From: Ipomoea triloba
Taxonomy: Eukaryota; Streptophyta; Magnoliopsida; Solanales; Convolvulaceae
Length of the DNA stretch: 64,000 nt
Reading direction: 5' to 3'
NCBI RefSeq assembly: GCF_003576645.1
Contig: NC_044922.1
Span: forward strand, 11,919,133 to 11,983,132
Part shown: piece after piece, positions 34,963-46,651 of the stretch
Layout of the letters: each line of letters opens with the position of its first letter
Position numbering within the stretch: position 1 is the first letter of the stretch
Program-made: the position numbers and the translations under genes
Notes under the pieces: generated by a model
What the model was told of the DNA's origin: nothing
Database searches by the model: none
Seen by the model: only the letters and a program-made list of their open reading frames with translations

Positions 34963-36468
34963 CTAGTGTTTTACCCGTGCGGTGCACGGAAAATTTTTTA
35001 TTATGAATTTAAATAAAAAAATTTAAAATATAAAAATATTAAAATATATTATATTTTTGTATATATTTGGTCAAGTATCAATTATCATAGCATACAAAAT
35101 TAAAATTTTGTATGATTAATATAATCTCTAATCAGGTATATATAAATTTATAGAGAAAATTTACATAATTAAATTGAATTATTCCTAATCGTATTTTATA
35201 TATATTATAATTCTAACAATATGAATAATAACTAAGAATATTATACATAGAAATTAAAAAATTGTAAATTTTAAACATTGTATATGTGATTTTAAATTCT
35301 AATCAGATGCATTTTCTTATATGATTGTGTAATGCAGTGTATATACAAATAATATTTATTAATATGTATATATGCAAATTCTATAATGTAATTTTTGCAA
35401 TTATAATTTATATTGATATATTATAATTAAAATAATTAAAGTTTAAAAAGTTTTAAAAATAGCCTTTTAATTCTGTATGATTAATATAGTGCATAAGTAT
35501 ATGTATGCATGCGTTTTTAAAAATATAAATATGTACTAACAATTATTTTATTAATTATAATTAAGAAAATTACATTTATAAATTAAAAAAATTTAATTTT
35601 TAAATTTATATGGATTAATGTAGTCCCTAACTACTTTATAATGATATATTTTGTATATATTAATTTTATTTGTATATAAACAAAATCGAACTTAAGTTGA
35701 AAAAGAATATACTAAGTATTAGTTTAGTGTACCTTAAAAGTAAGCCATGATTAATGGTAGAATAAATATTTTAGGTAATCATTACTATAACTTAAATTAA
35801 CATATATAACATTTTTATTATTATTTAATTAGGTAAAAAATGATTGTAATTTCAAATTTCAAAACAGAAGTATTTTGTTAGGATGGACGAAAAAACAACA
35901 ATCTTGTCTTAACTCTTAATATATATTATTATTGTAAAAAATCAATCAACAAAATTTTAAAAATTAACCAATATCATATTAAAAATGAATATAATATATT
36001 GATTTAATATAATTGTATGTTAATTTAATACATTAAAATAAAAATATTAATATAGGTGTTATTTAAAATTTTTTATTTTTTATGGATATTATCATGTTAG
36101 GAATTTAATTACGTACGTTAACATAATATAGTAATATTTTTTTTGAATAGTATAATATACATCATATAGTAATCTATATATATTAAAAATACGCAAGGTT
36201 AAACTATTTTGTTTAAGGAATCCATACAGGAATGGAATTGAATAAAATATTTCATTAACTTTCATGTATATAATAAGGAATGGAATCATATTTTGAATAT
36301 TTTGTCAATTTTAGCCATAAATAAGGAATGATAAGGAAGGCTAGAATTTCTGATAAGGAATTATTATATAATATTATTTTGACCGATTTCAAATTTTTGG
36401 ACTAAAATGAGTTGGAAAGCCAGCACTTCTGTTTTAATATATATATATAGATATAGATATAGATATAG

Positions 36469-36469
<1 letters not shown>
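34963..36469 (-). mobile_element. Non-autonomous Helitron (family X copy 2)
   Basis: The minus-strand 3' end is CTAG at 34966-34963, with the hairpin CCGTGC/GCACGG at 34975-34989. The 5' end lies in the TCTATA repeats around 36450-36469, followed by TTAAAACAGAAGTGCTGGC and then TTTTAGTCCAAAAATTTGAA, as in copy 3. The body is AT-rich with no coding capacity. It is shorter than copy 3 and has the MITE-containing segment deleted. Confidence 0.8.
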
Positions 36470-36503
<34 letters not shown>

Positions 36504-37384
36504 TCACCATATTTTTATTGTACTTGACGGGATCTTTTGGTATTGGTGAACTATGACAACTCGCCATATTTTTATGTACTTGACGGCATCTTTTGATATT
36601 GGTGGGCTATAACCTGCCTTATCAGATGGCCATAGCCCGTGAATTGTGAACGACTCCTTGACCTTCCCTTTTATGCATTTATGATTTACCTTACAATATC
36701 CCGGTGGCCAAGTTAATGCTAGGGTAAAACTTACCCATGAGGGAGGAGGGGGAGGGGATTTTCATGGGCGGAAATTTGGTGATGGAGAGAGGGAAGAAAC
36801 ATTTGGCTGTAGAGGGAGAGGGGTTATTCGTGGGCGGAAACTTGGTGATGGAGGGAAGGAAGAAACATTTGGCTGATGTCGTTCATGAGATTGCTGAAAA
36901 AATAAAATAAATATTAAAAAAAAACTTAACATTTTCATATTTCAATAGCAGAAAGCTAGCTGGAATGTTTGAAATTTTATTATTATTTTTATAAAGGTTG
37001 GTACGTAATATTATTTGAGAATTTTAGCTATACATATATATATATATATATGACCTGTATCTAACTTTCTAATTTTTTGGATCATTCTATTTAAAGAGTC
37101 GGAATAACTTGTTCAAATAGTTATGTGATAACCACAAGTTTTTTAATTGGGTTGCCTAAAACTGTGAACGCTCATATAAATAAATATTTAAAAAAATATT
37201 ATTATTTTATTTCAAAATATGTACTTTTTTGTTTTTTAGTTGCATTATATGCAAACAAAATCAAAGTTCAATATGCAAACGGAATTAAAAGAGTTGCATA
37301 TACAATTTGTTGTACATCACATCCAATGAACAGTTAATTTTGAATAATTATTTGCATCACACGAAACATATAAACAAATGGCAA
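36470..37384. other. Spacer between two inverted Helitrons
   Basis: An AAT microsatellite starts at 36470. A 50-bp phrase (TCGCCATATTTTTATGTACTTGACGG...) is duplicated near 36505 and 36560, and GGGCGGAAATTTGGTGATGGAG is duplicated near 36768 and 36834. No gene is recognised. Confidence 0.5.
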
Positions 37385-37760
37385 AAACTTATGTGAGACC
37401 GTCTCACCGTGAGACGAGTCGGGTCGGGTCATGCCAAGATACAAATGTGATACTTATACTCGCAAATGTCATACTTATATGCTCAAATGTAATACTAATC
37501 AAAAATAAAATTTTTGTTACTTATAAGGTTAAATGTAATACTTTTACATTTCGATTTAAAAGTATTACATTTTTCCTCAAAAGTATTATATTTGCCCTTA
37601 TAAGTGAGGGGCACTTGTCAACATTACTTATTATGAAAAATGTATTACTTTTTCTCTTATAAGTAACAAAAATTGTATTCCTAATTAGTATTACATTTGA
37701 ACATATAAGTATGACATTTGCACATATAAGTATGACATTTGCATGTTGCATGTTGAACAT
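37385..37760. repeat. Foldback repeat with 21-bp units
   Basis: It opens with ATGTGAGACCGTCTCACCGT, related to the elements at 12270 and 39021. Inverted arms follow: 37441-37560 (CAAATGTNATACTTATAT units spaced 21 bp) and 37620-37745 (ATATAAGTATGACATTTGCAC units spaced 21 bp). This is a MITE-like structure with no coding sequence. Confidence 0.6.
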
Positions 37761-37990
37761 AATGTCCAACCAATTATTTGATAAAATGAATGATTCAGAT
37801 TACAAATTATATTGGCGTAATTATGTGTATTAATAGCCATGGTTGAAAAAATCGTTAGGTACCGAGGGTCGGCTAGCACTTAGGGTGCCTATGCGGCAAT
37901 TAATTGGCGCGTAGGTGTCAGTATATTAATTAATTTTATTTTTTATTTTTAAAAAAAATTGTTTAAAACTTTTTAATTTCTTAAGACTAA

Positions 37991-40275
37991 TCTATATATA
38001 TATATATATTAAAGATTTCCCGCTCATTTTAGTCCAAAAATTTTGAAATCGGTCAACATAATATTAAATAATAATTCCTTATCAGAAATTCTAGCCTTTT
38101 TTATCATTTCTTATTTATGGCTAAAATTGACAAAATATTCTAAATATGATTTCATTCCTTATCATACACGGAAATTAATAAAATATTTTATTCAATTCAA
38201 TTCCTGTATGAATTTCTTAAACAAAATAGTTTAACCTTGCGTATTTTTAATATATATATTACTATATTATGTTCATGTAAGTAATTTAATTCCTCTCAAG
38301 ATAATATTCAAAAAAAAATCAATCAAATTACTATATGATGTATATTATATATTCCAAAAAAATATTATTATACTCAGTTAATGTACGTAATTAAATTCTT
38401 CTCATGATAATATTAAAAAAAAAAAAAACTTTCCAACAATCAAATTACTATATGATGTATATTACTGTATTCAAAAAAATATTACTATATTATGCTAATG
38501 TACGTAATTAAATTCCTCTCATGATAATATACCATGCAATTCAATTATGGTTCAAAATATTTTAATCTTGCGTATCTTTTTATTTTATATTCGTAAACAA
38601 TCAAATTACTATATGATGTATATTATAGTATTCAAAAAAAATAACTATATTATGTTAATGTACGTAATAAAATTCCTCTCATGATAATATACCATACAAT
38701 TCAATTATGTTAATTTAATTTATAGTAGTGATTACCTAAAATATTTATTATACCATGAATCATAGTCTACTTTTAAGATACACTAAACTAACACTCATTA
38801 TATTCCTTTTCAACTTAAGTTTAGTTTTTTTTATATACAAATAAAATTAATATAAAAAAAATATATTATTAAAAAGTTATAATTAAAAACCTTTAAATAA
38901 CACCAATATTAATATTTTATTTTAATGTATTAAATTAACATACAATTATATTAAATAACTATATTATATTCAATTTTAATATGATATTGGTTAATTTTTA
39001 AAATGTTGTAGATTGATTTTTAAGACCGTCTAATGGTATCAATCCGTGAGACGGGTCGAATCTTTAATTAACGATGTCAAAGATCTGACCCGTCTTACGG
39101 ATTGAGACCAATGAGACGGTCTTACACAAGTGTTACTCAAAGTTTAAAATAACACCAAAGTAGATTTTGAAACAAAACTCAAATATCAATGTAAAATTTT
39201 AAAATAAGAATGTGTTTTCATGCAAGGAAAAAAAATACAATATTTATCAATATCTATATAATAAAAAATTATCAATTTCTATTTTTATCCATTTATGTAG
39301 ACATATATTATATTTATAGTATTTTGTACAATATGAAAATATATACACATTTTTAATAGAATTGTGATTACTGGCATAATTATACACGTTAATTACTACA
39401 ATGGCTACTTATTAAAAAATTATTTAAAAATATGTCTAAACTCATACTCTTAATTAAAAATTCAAAAATATTTAAAAATTTGTCTAAATATGTAATATAT
39501 TTAGGGACTACATTAATCCATATAAATTTAAAAATTAAATTATTTTAATTTGTAAATGTAATTTTCTTAATTATAATTAATAAAATATAAAATATAAAAT
39601 ATAATTAAGAATAAAATTATAAAATTAACAAAATGTGTATTCATAAATATTTATATTTTTAAAAATGCATACATACATATACTTATGCATTATATTAATC
39701 ATACAAAATTAAAATGCTATTTTTTAATTTCTAAATTTAATTATTTTAATTATAATATATCAATATAAATTATAATTACAGAAATTATATTATAGAATTT
39801 GCATATATACATATTAATAAATATTATTTGTATATACACTATATTACACAATCATATAAAAAAGTGCGTCTGATTAGAGTTTAAAATCACATATACAGAA
39901 TTTAAAATTTACATTTTTTTAATTTCTAAGTATAATTTTCTTAGTTTTCTCAAAAAAAAAAAGTATAAGTTTCTTAGTTATTATTCATATTGTTATAATT
40001 ATAATATATATGAAAAAGATTAGGAATAATTCAATTTAATTATGTAAATTTTTTTCTATAAATTTATATAAATATATATTTACATGAATAGAGATTATAT
40101 TAATCATACAAAATTTTAATTTTTTATGCTACGATAATAGATACTTGACTAAATATATAAAAATTCAACTATATTATTATATTGTACATTTTAATATATT
40201 TGTATGTTTTAAATTTTTTTATTTAAGTTCATAATAAAAAAAAATTTTCCGTGCACCGCACGGGTAAAATACTAG
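37991..40275 (+). mobile_element. Non-autonomous Helitron (family X copy 3), 2.3 kb
   Basis: The plus-strand start is TCTATATATA at 37991 after A. The end is CTAG at 40272-40275 before T, preceded by the hairpin CCGTGCACCGCACGG at 40249-40263. The A/T insertion context and terminal hairpin are diagnostic for Helitrons. Inside lie three to four diverged copies of a unit (ACTATATGATGTATATTA, about 38327-38700) and the GAGACCGTCTC foldback. There is no protein-coding capacity. A second TCTATATAATAAAAAA start at about 39256 may mark an older nested end. Confidence 0.85.
39021..39130. repeat. GAGACCGTCTC foldback element, second copy
   Basis: Inverted arms TAAGACCGTCTAATGG and AATGAGACGGTCTTACACA surround a symmetric centre (CCGTGAGACGGGTCG and TGACCCGTCTTACGG). 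It is at the homologous place in Helitron copy 1 (12270-12426), so it was present in their common ancestor. Confidence 0.7.
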
Positions 40276-40990
40276 TAATTATATATTATTTAATACTTTA
40301 ATTTAATAGTTAATACTAAAACATTAAATATTAACTTATTAAAAAATACCAAGAGTTTGAACAATTTAGGGTTATTTCACTCAAAATGGTATCGTTTTTA
40401 GTGAAATAACCCATTTAAAAGAAAAAACAATAGCTAATCGGCCGACTAGGCGGTGAGTGCGCGGTGCTTAGGCAACCTAGTCGGCCGCCTAAACCACCGA
40501 TTATGGTATAATTTTTCGATTTTGAAACTTGAGTGGCCATTTGCTTGTATTTTCGGGTTTATCTAGAATTAAGGGGCCATGAGCTTTCAAATGATAAAGG
40601 AGTTTATTATTTTGCATTATCTAATTTCATAAAATTATTTTATTTTGTAATACATACATACATACATATATACATACATACATACATAATGTAGTATCTG
40701 TTCGTAACTACTTTGTCTGAGGTTTAAACCCACTCCCATTCATGTCGGGGTGTAAATCGGGTGTCACTAGACTACAAGGCCTGTGGTTGTAATATTTTAG
40801 TAATTAGTGTTTTAATTTTTAATTATTTAATAAATTTATTACACTTCATCTTTAGGTTGTTAAGATTGTTTTATAGGCATGAATTATCAAAGAATTAAAG
40901 AAGCTATGTACGTCTCTAGTAGTCTTGAAAACCGCGTATGTCTCTCCATTTTCAATATATCTGACCCGACCGTTCCTTTATAAGATAGAA
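40276..40990. other. Spacer between Helitron copy 3 and F-box copy 4
   Basis: There are F-box-like scraps near 40525-40600 (GTGGCCATTTGCTTGTATTTTC, as in the FBA region). A CATA tetranucleotide run lies at 40655-40688. No intact gene is present. Confidence 0.5.
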
Positions 40991-41154
40991 CTTCATCGTT
41001 TTGTAGTATTCATCATCGTCTCCAATTCGAGGTTCTTGAAGACTAATTGTTTATTGAAGACTAAAGGTACATCATATCCTGTATTCAATTATTGCTTCAA
41101 AATAGCCAGGATTCGAGCATTCTATTGAATTGATCAATTGTTTGATTTTTGAAA

Positions 41155-43180
41155 ATGGAAGACTGCAAATTACCAATGGATACACTGATTGACGTTTTGG
41201 CGAGGTTGCCGGTAAAGTCTCTTATGCGATTTAAATGTGTTTGCAAAATTTTCTATGATTTAATAAAAAACAACCATCAATTCATGGATAAACACTATGA
41301 ATTTAGAAAGGGAAAAAGCCATTGTGCTGTTATCGACTTTGAGCCTGCCTTTACGGTTCCCCAGCCCCGGCCTAATCAAGTATTTAACTTGATTTACAAA
41401 GAATCAGAGTCTGATGATGCGGAATGCATATACCTACACCTAGTGANGGGGGGGGGGGGGGGGGCGAAGAAGCAAAGATTAAATTCAAAAATGTTTTTTG
41501 AGTACTATTGACTCTGTTACAGTGTAATATATGTTCATAACTACTTTCTCAACCTATTTAAGCACAAAGAGTCATCAACAGTCGCCTCCATTGAGGCTCG
41601 AACTCACTCTTTTCCATGTGGGAGTGTAAACCGAGTGCCACAAGGTTCAAATACAAATATCAAACACGAATAAATTCTTAAATTACAAAATACATTATAA
41701 ATATTGTTTGATATAAGTGGAAAATAAAACGCATCAAAACTTTATAAAAATATTCATAACGCTATATAAAATATAATTAATTTGATAAAATAATACAAAT
41801 AGAAAACACATTATAAATTATACATCTTATCATTAATTTATATACATATTGAAAAAGCAATGAAGAAAGCTATATGTACGTATACAATTGAAATGCTGCA
41901 AAGAAAGCAAGTGCTGGGGCTAGGATTCAACCCCTCACCATTTTCTAAACAAAACCACACACCTACCAACTCTGCAAGCTTATCAACTGTTAACTTTCAT
42001 CTGTTTTCATATATTTATATATAAAACATGTACTATATATACATATATACATACAAATGCTATATATGGGGTGGGGGGTGGGGTGAGTGGGGGCAGCTGC
42101 CCCCACTGCCCCCAGGGTGGTTCCGTCAGTGCCTACACCTGCCAAATTCAAATACCAGGTTTGTCAAGTGTTGTCATGGTATGCCTGATTCTATGCCGGG
42201 GTGATTTGGTTAGCTCTGATATAGCTGAGATCATTTCACCTGAAATCATTTTTGATGTTTTGACATTCAACCCATTCACTAGGGAAGTCAAGGTCTTGCC
42301 TTTTATTAAGGTACCCGAAAAACCACCTAGCAAAGAAGGTCTACAAATACAATTTGGATTTGGATTGTCTAATAACATGACTTGGAGGATTATCACGTTT
42401 TTGAGTTTTGAAGATTCAAATTTGGAAAGGGGAGGTAGTCATCATGACATTGTAATGGTTTGTAGTCAAGTAGGTGATGTGTGGAGTTGGAGACAAATTG
42501 ATGCGGCTCTCAATTCTTTACATTTGAATCTCCTTTTCGATACTAGGGATTTTTATTTAAAAGGAAGATATTATTGGCAGAGTTTTAAAGGTCATTTGGT
42601 TTGGTTTGATATGGATGATGAGGTTTTTGGTAAGATTGAATTGCCCTCTAACGTTGAAGTCCTTGATTATACAGTCATGAATGAGAGTATTGCTCTTTTT
42701 ACGTTTCCACAACCGTGTACAGAAAATGAGGTTTGTACCGAGATTTGGGTAATGGATGAAAATAATAATAATATTAATTGGCATAAACAAGCAAGTTTCT
42801 TCTCTAGCAAGGACATACTTGAAAATGAATATTTTGATCCGATAGGATTTTGGAATCCGGGTGGCGATTTGCTTGTGTTTTTAGGTCATATGGAAATGAG
42901 GTATACTAATTATATTTACCCTCTTGTTGAGGAGTTTTATTTCAAGGAGGGTTTTGGATCGAATTTAATTTCTATTGATTTGGAAACCCACAAAAAGAAG
43001 ACTATTTTTACAAGTCAAGAAAGGAAAAGTACTATGACAATTGGTTTCAATCCGGCTGGGCATGTTGAAGTTTGCAGCGAGAGGAGTGTTAATCAAATTC
43101 AAGAATGGAACGATAGAAATAATCTTTGGGATAAGGGAACATATTTTCGAACTTTCCATGAGAGTTTGAAATTACTTTAG
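41155..43180 (+). pseudogene. F-box/FBA gene copy 4, split by a hAT element and frameshifted
   Basis: The ATG at 41155 starts MEDCKLPMDTLIDVLARLPV, and the F-box is intact (VKSLMRFKCVCKIFYDLI). At CIYLHL the gene is interrupted by the hAT element 41441-42131. After it the sequence resumes with LPNSNTRFVKCCHG but lacks 5 bp near 42183, which shifts the frame. From 42187 to the stop at 43178-43180 the FBA part is open and complete (VCLILCRGD, FNPFTREVKVLPF, QFGFGLSNNMTWRI, QVGDVWSWRQIDAALNS, VWFDMDDEVFGKIELPS, EIWVMDEN, FHESLKLL). It is the best preserved of the four. Even perfect excision of the insert would leave the 5-bp deletion. Confidence 0.85.
41441..42131. mobile_element. Tip100-like hAT element in F-box copy 4, inverse orientation
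   Basis: The perfect 8-bp duplication CCTACACC at 41433-41440 and 42132-42139 brackets the insert. The right end, reversed, reads CACTGACGGAACC and then GGGGGCAGCTGCCCCCACTC, matching the left end of the element in F-box copy 1. The left end (TAGTGA) is broken by the N at 41447 in a G-rich run, so a piece is missing or misassembled. There is no transposase. Confidence 0.8.
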
Positions 43181-44098
43181 ATAGGATTGAAAATATGTAT
43201 TAATGTTTGTTTACTTTGCCAGCTTCCTTTTTATTCACAGTTTTCATTGAAGGATGTAAGATTTTGCTTTCTCCTTGTATTAATCATGATTGATGATAAT
43301 AAGATTTTATATTAGTGTATAGTTATGTTTAATTCAAACATAGCATTGAATTGTTTGACTTTTGAAAATATAATGTGTGAATTAATTTATTAATTAACAT
43401 AATTGTTAAGATTTTATTCAAAAGTAACCATTAGGATAATTTTATATGTGTAATAATCAATTTGGAATAATTTGCATAATTGTATTGCATAATAATATGT
43501 GAATTGGAATAATTATCATAATTTTTTGTAATCTCCTTTAATTATGGACTTAACATATGTATTATGAATTTCCTTATCTGATTAGATAAAATGTATATTA
43601 CAGAAAGTATTAATTCTTTAACTGCCATAATTTTTAAGATTTTATTCAAAAGTGATCAAAGGAAGCGAATGGGCAATTGATATTATTTGAAGTAAAGAAA
43701 TATAAAATTGTCTTAAGAAGAGAATCTCTATATTCAATTACCATAATAAATTAAGATGTTAAATACGATTAACAATTACCATGGGTCATTTAGATGGTAA
43801 ATAATATATGATAATTACCTATATAAATTACCATAAAATAACATATTAATATATTGATCAGTATTATAACAAAGGTTGTAAGCCTTCAAGGTACGCTATA
43901 TATTAGAAAAAGTATCAATTATTAATTTAAATATGATAGGAAATTACCATAAAATAACATATTAATATATTGATCAGGATTATAACAAAGGTTGAAAGCC
44001 TTTAAGGTACGATATATTAGGAAAAGTATCAATTACTTTAAATATGATAGGGAATTGATGAGGTCGTATCAATCCTCCTAATTTTTCATAATCCTATT
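43181..44098. other. AT-rich spacer with a tandem duplication
   Basis: The first 150 bp match the 3' flank of F-box copy 1 and may hold its 3' UTR. A block of about 97 bp (CCATAAAATAACATATTAAT...) at 43849 is repeated from 43949 with minor changes. No gene is recognised. Confidence 0.6.
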
Positions 44099-44553
44099 GA
44101 TGGATTTAATTAACCCGGGTAGCCCGAATCAATAAACCCGATAAGATTATAGGGGGTATGACAAGTATGGATCAAAGTGTACCTCGGAGGTACTTGTATA
44201 TATTGAACAAATAATAAAGCTATTACAGGATTGGTAATAACAGGACAAAGATGTCGTTAAGACAAAGAAGTGGAAGATGTCTTGTTTAGACAATGTTACA
44301 TGTTTATATACTAGCTGTAGGTCCAACAACCTGGAGAAAACCCCTCGAGCGGGCCTGGACTGCGTCCCACGCCGATAAGACCGCGTCAAACCACGACCCG
44401 GGGCCCCTGGGCCGAGCCTAGAGCTCGGCCCAGCCGACCTCGTGGAGGATGGCCATGGGCCGAAAGGGCCCGGGTCGTGCTCCCGGGTCGGGTGATCCTT
44501 GACCCGTGCTCCGTGCTAACTCCGTGGCGGGTCCGGGTATGATTTATCCATCA
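44099..44553 (-). mobile_element. Tat-type Ty3/gypsy LTR, minus orientation (element A)
   Basis: The 455-bp block is the reverse complement, with divergence, of the LTR at 46140-46596. Both ends are TGATGGAT...ATCCATCA. On the minus strand it is preceded by GAGAGTGGGGGACTAA (44554-44570), a polypurine tract, so it is the 3' LTR of an element lying to its right. A TATA box (AGTATATAAAC on the minus strand, near 44300) marks its promoter. Confidence 0.85.
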
Positions 44554-45573
44554 TTAGTCCCCCACTCTCTGAGTTGCGATAAGTCGTCAGTGAAAGAGAG
44601 TAGATTTGTAAAACCGCGCCGCACGAACACCGTACCATCCCTACAATTATGCACGAAAATTCCCCACATCCCTGGTTAAAAATAATTCTCCAAGAGTCTC
44701 CGGTCGAATGGAAGTTTTATCGCGATGGCAGTGCACACGCAGATGAATTTCGAAATTTGGAGTCATCCTTATCCCTTACAAGTCTTCTCCTACCACAATT
44801 CTTCCACCCTAACCCCTATAAAAGATCTTGTCACCACCTTTTCACCTTCACATCACCAACTTTTCCCCTTCTGCACTCAACCATCACTATCACCTTTTCA
44901 CCTTTTGACTTTCCCCCTTCGCCATAAAAATTCAAACTTTTTCAAAATTTCAAAATGCCATCTCCTTTTCCCCCCTTTTCTTCTCCCCCTCCTCCTATAT
45001 AATCCCCCTTAACTTTTCATTTGGACTTTCATACCACCAACACTCCCTAAAAAATTCCGGCCGTGAGATAGAGGACCGCCGCCGACCACCGTCGTGATGC
45101 TGTCGCCGACCGCCGCCACGCTGCCACCGACCAACGCTCCCTTCCTTCGCGATATTGCACGGTCGGAGGTTCCTACCAAATCCGGCCGAAGGAGATAAGC
45201 ACCTCCGCCGACGCTGCCCCACTGCCGAGCTTTGCCGTCAAGGATCGCCGACGCCGAATCACTCCCGCCGCCGAGCCCTACCGCCGACGGCGTGCAATAC
45301 CAACCCCGTCACTGTCGAAACCCGTCGCGCCGCCGAGCCCCGCCGACGACGCCGCTTCGTCGCCGAGGACCGTCGAACCGCGTCACGACCGCCGACACTG
45401 CGCGCCACCGGCCGCTGCCGTCGCCGTCGACCTCCGAGCTCCGTCCCCGCCAACCTCTTCCCTTCGGCCCCAAATCACTCTCGTGTAATCCCAAGTTTCC
45501 ACTTGCCCTTCCCTAGAACCGGGTGAGTAGTTTCGCCTTATTCTTTTAGAGTTCCACTTGATTCATTCCGTGC
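44554..45573 (+). promoter_or_regulatory. Polypurine tract (minus) and TATA-bearing leader of an antisense ORF (plus)
   Basis: The left edge is the minus-strand polypurine tract. On the plus strand, TATA-like boxes occur at about 44816 (CCTATAAAAGATC) and 44996 (CTATATAATCC). A CT-rich leader, a very CG-rich stretch (45060-45470) and a donor-like CCGG/GTGAGT at 45522 follow, then the ORF at 45574. This suggests independent plus-strand transcription within element A. Confidence 0.45.
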
Positions 45574-46149
45574 ATGCCATTGGCTCCTCAAGATCCTTAT
45601 GTGAACTTGTTAGATTCTGTAAATATTCTAGATTTGCCCATGGATGACGGTGAGCCCGTCCCCCTAGATCAATTTCCCCCTCTTCCCATTGAGGTTGACA
45701 TGGCATTTGGGCGACCCGCCATTGCGGCGCGGCCTCTTCGTGCCCTCGTGCCAACCGCACTTCCACGCCCCTCCCACTCTAGTTTACACACCGAGCTTGA
45801 CCCTACTACCCCCCGCGAGGCCACCGTGTCTCTTAGCGACCATGACATCGCGTGTGTCCGGTCCTTGTTAGGACCCTCCGTGGAGATTGTGGTTCTTTCT
45901 CCGGGGAGTAGTATCCTTGAGCCTCCCTCCGCGAACTATTTTGGCGTCCACCTCCGGTCCCTTGAGATGGGTGTTCGTTTTCCCCTTAAACCCTTCGTGG
46001 TGGACGTCCTAAATTCGCATGGCATCGCTCCCGGGCAACTAGTGCCCAACTCCCACCGTCTTCTAGCCGCCTTCATGGTTAGATGTGCCCAGGTCGGCGT
46101 CTCTCCCACGTTGGACCTCTTTCACACCTACTTTCATATTGATGGATAA
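45574..46149 (+). pseudogene. Antisense extra ORF of a Tat-type element, truncated
   Basis: 191 codons from MPLAPQDPYVNLLDS to FHTYFHIDG. The C-terminal part (YFGVHLRSLEMGVRFPLKPF, then HGIAPGQLVPNSHRLLAAF) belongs to the family annotated as putative gypsy-type transposon protein (PF04195), found as an additional ORF in plant Tat-lineage elements. It runs opposite to element A's LTR. Its end coincides with the start of LTR B at 46140: the last three codons and the stop come from the LTR. So it was cut by insertion of element B. An upstream intron is possible. The function of this family is unknown. Confidence 0.7.
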
Positions 46150-46596
46150 ATCATACCCGGACCCGTTACGGAGTTGGCACGGAGCACGGGTCTGGGGTTG
46201 GGCAACCCGGGAGCATGACCCGGGCCTCTTTGGCACAGGGCTGACCTCTCCAGAGGTCGACTGGGCCGACCTCTGGGCTCGGCCCAGGAGCACCGGGTCG
46301 TGGTTGGACGCGGTCTTATCGGCGCAGGAAGCGGTCCAGGCCCGCTCGAGGGGTTTTCTCCAGTTTGTTAGGCTTACAACTAGTATATAAACATGTAACC
46401 TTGTCTAAACAAGACATCTTCCACTTCTTGGTCTTAACAACATCTTTGTCCTGTTATTACCAATCCTGTAATAGCTTTATTATTTGTTCAATATATACAA
46501 GTACCTCCGAGGTGCACCTTGATCCATACTTGTCATACCCCCTATATTCTTATCGGGTTTATTGATTCGGGCTACCCAGGTTAATTAAATCCATCA
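46140..46596 (+). mobile_element. Tat-type Ty3/gypsy 5' LTR (element B)
   Basis: The 457-bp LTR starts TGATGGATAAATC and ends AAATCCATCA. It carries a TATA box (AGTATATAAACATG, near 46381) and an AATAAA-less T-rich 3' part. It is directly followed by TTGGTGCTTTCATTGAGAGC, which sits at the primer-binding position and has the form seen in plant Tat elements. It opens the gag-pol element that runs to 61826. Confidence 0.85.
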
Positions 46597-46651
46597 TTGG
46601 TGCTTTCATTGAGAGCTCGACATACAGGCTCGAGCGTGCTATTCCCTAGCT

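Noticed and set aside
45155..45526. Arg/Pro-rich frames upstream of the antisense ORF
   Set aside because: The CG-rich leader gives open frames in several phases with simple composition. There is no domain and no codon-like pattern.
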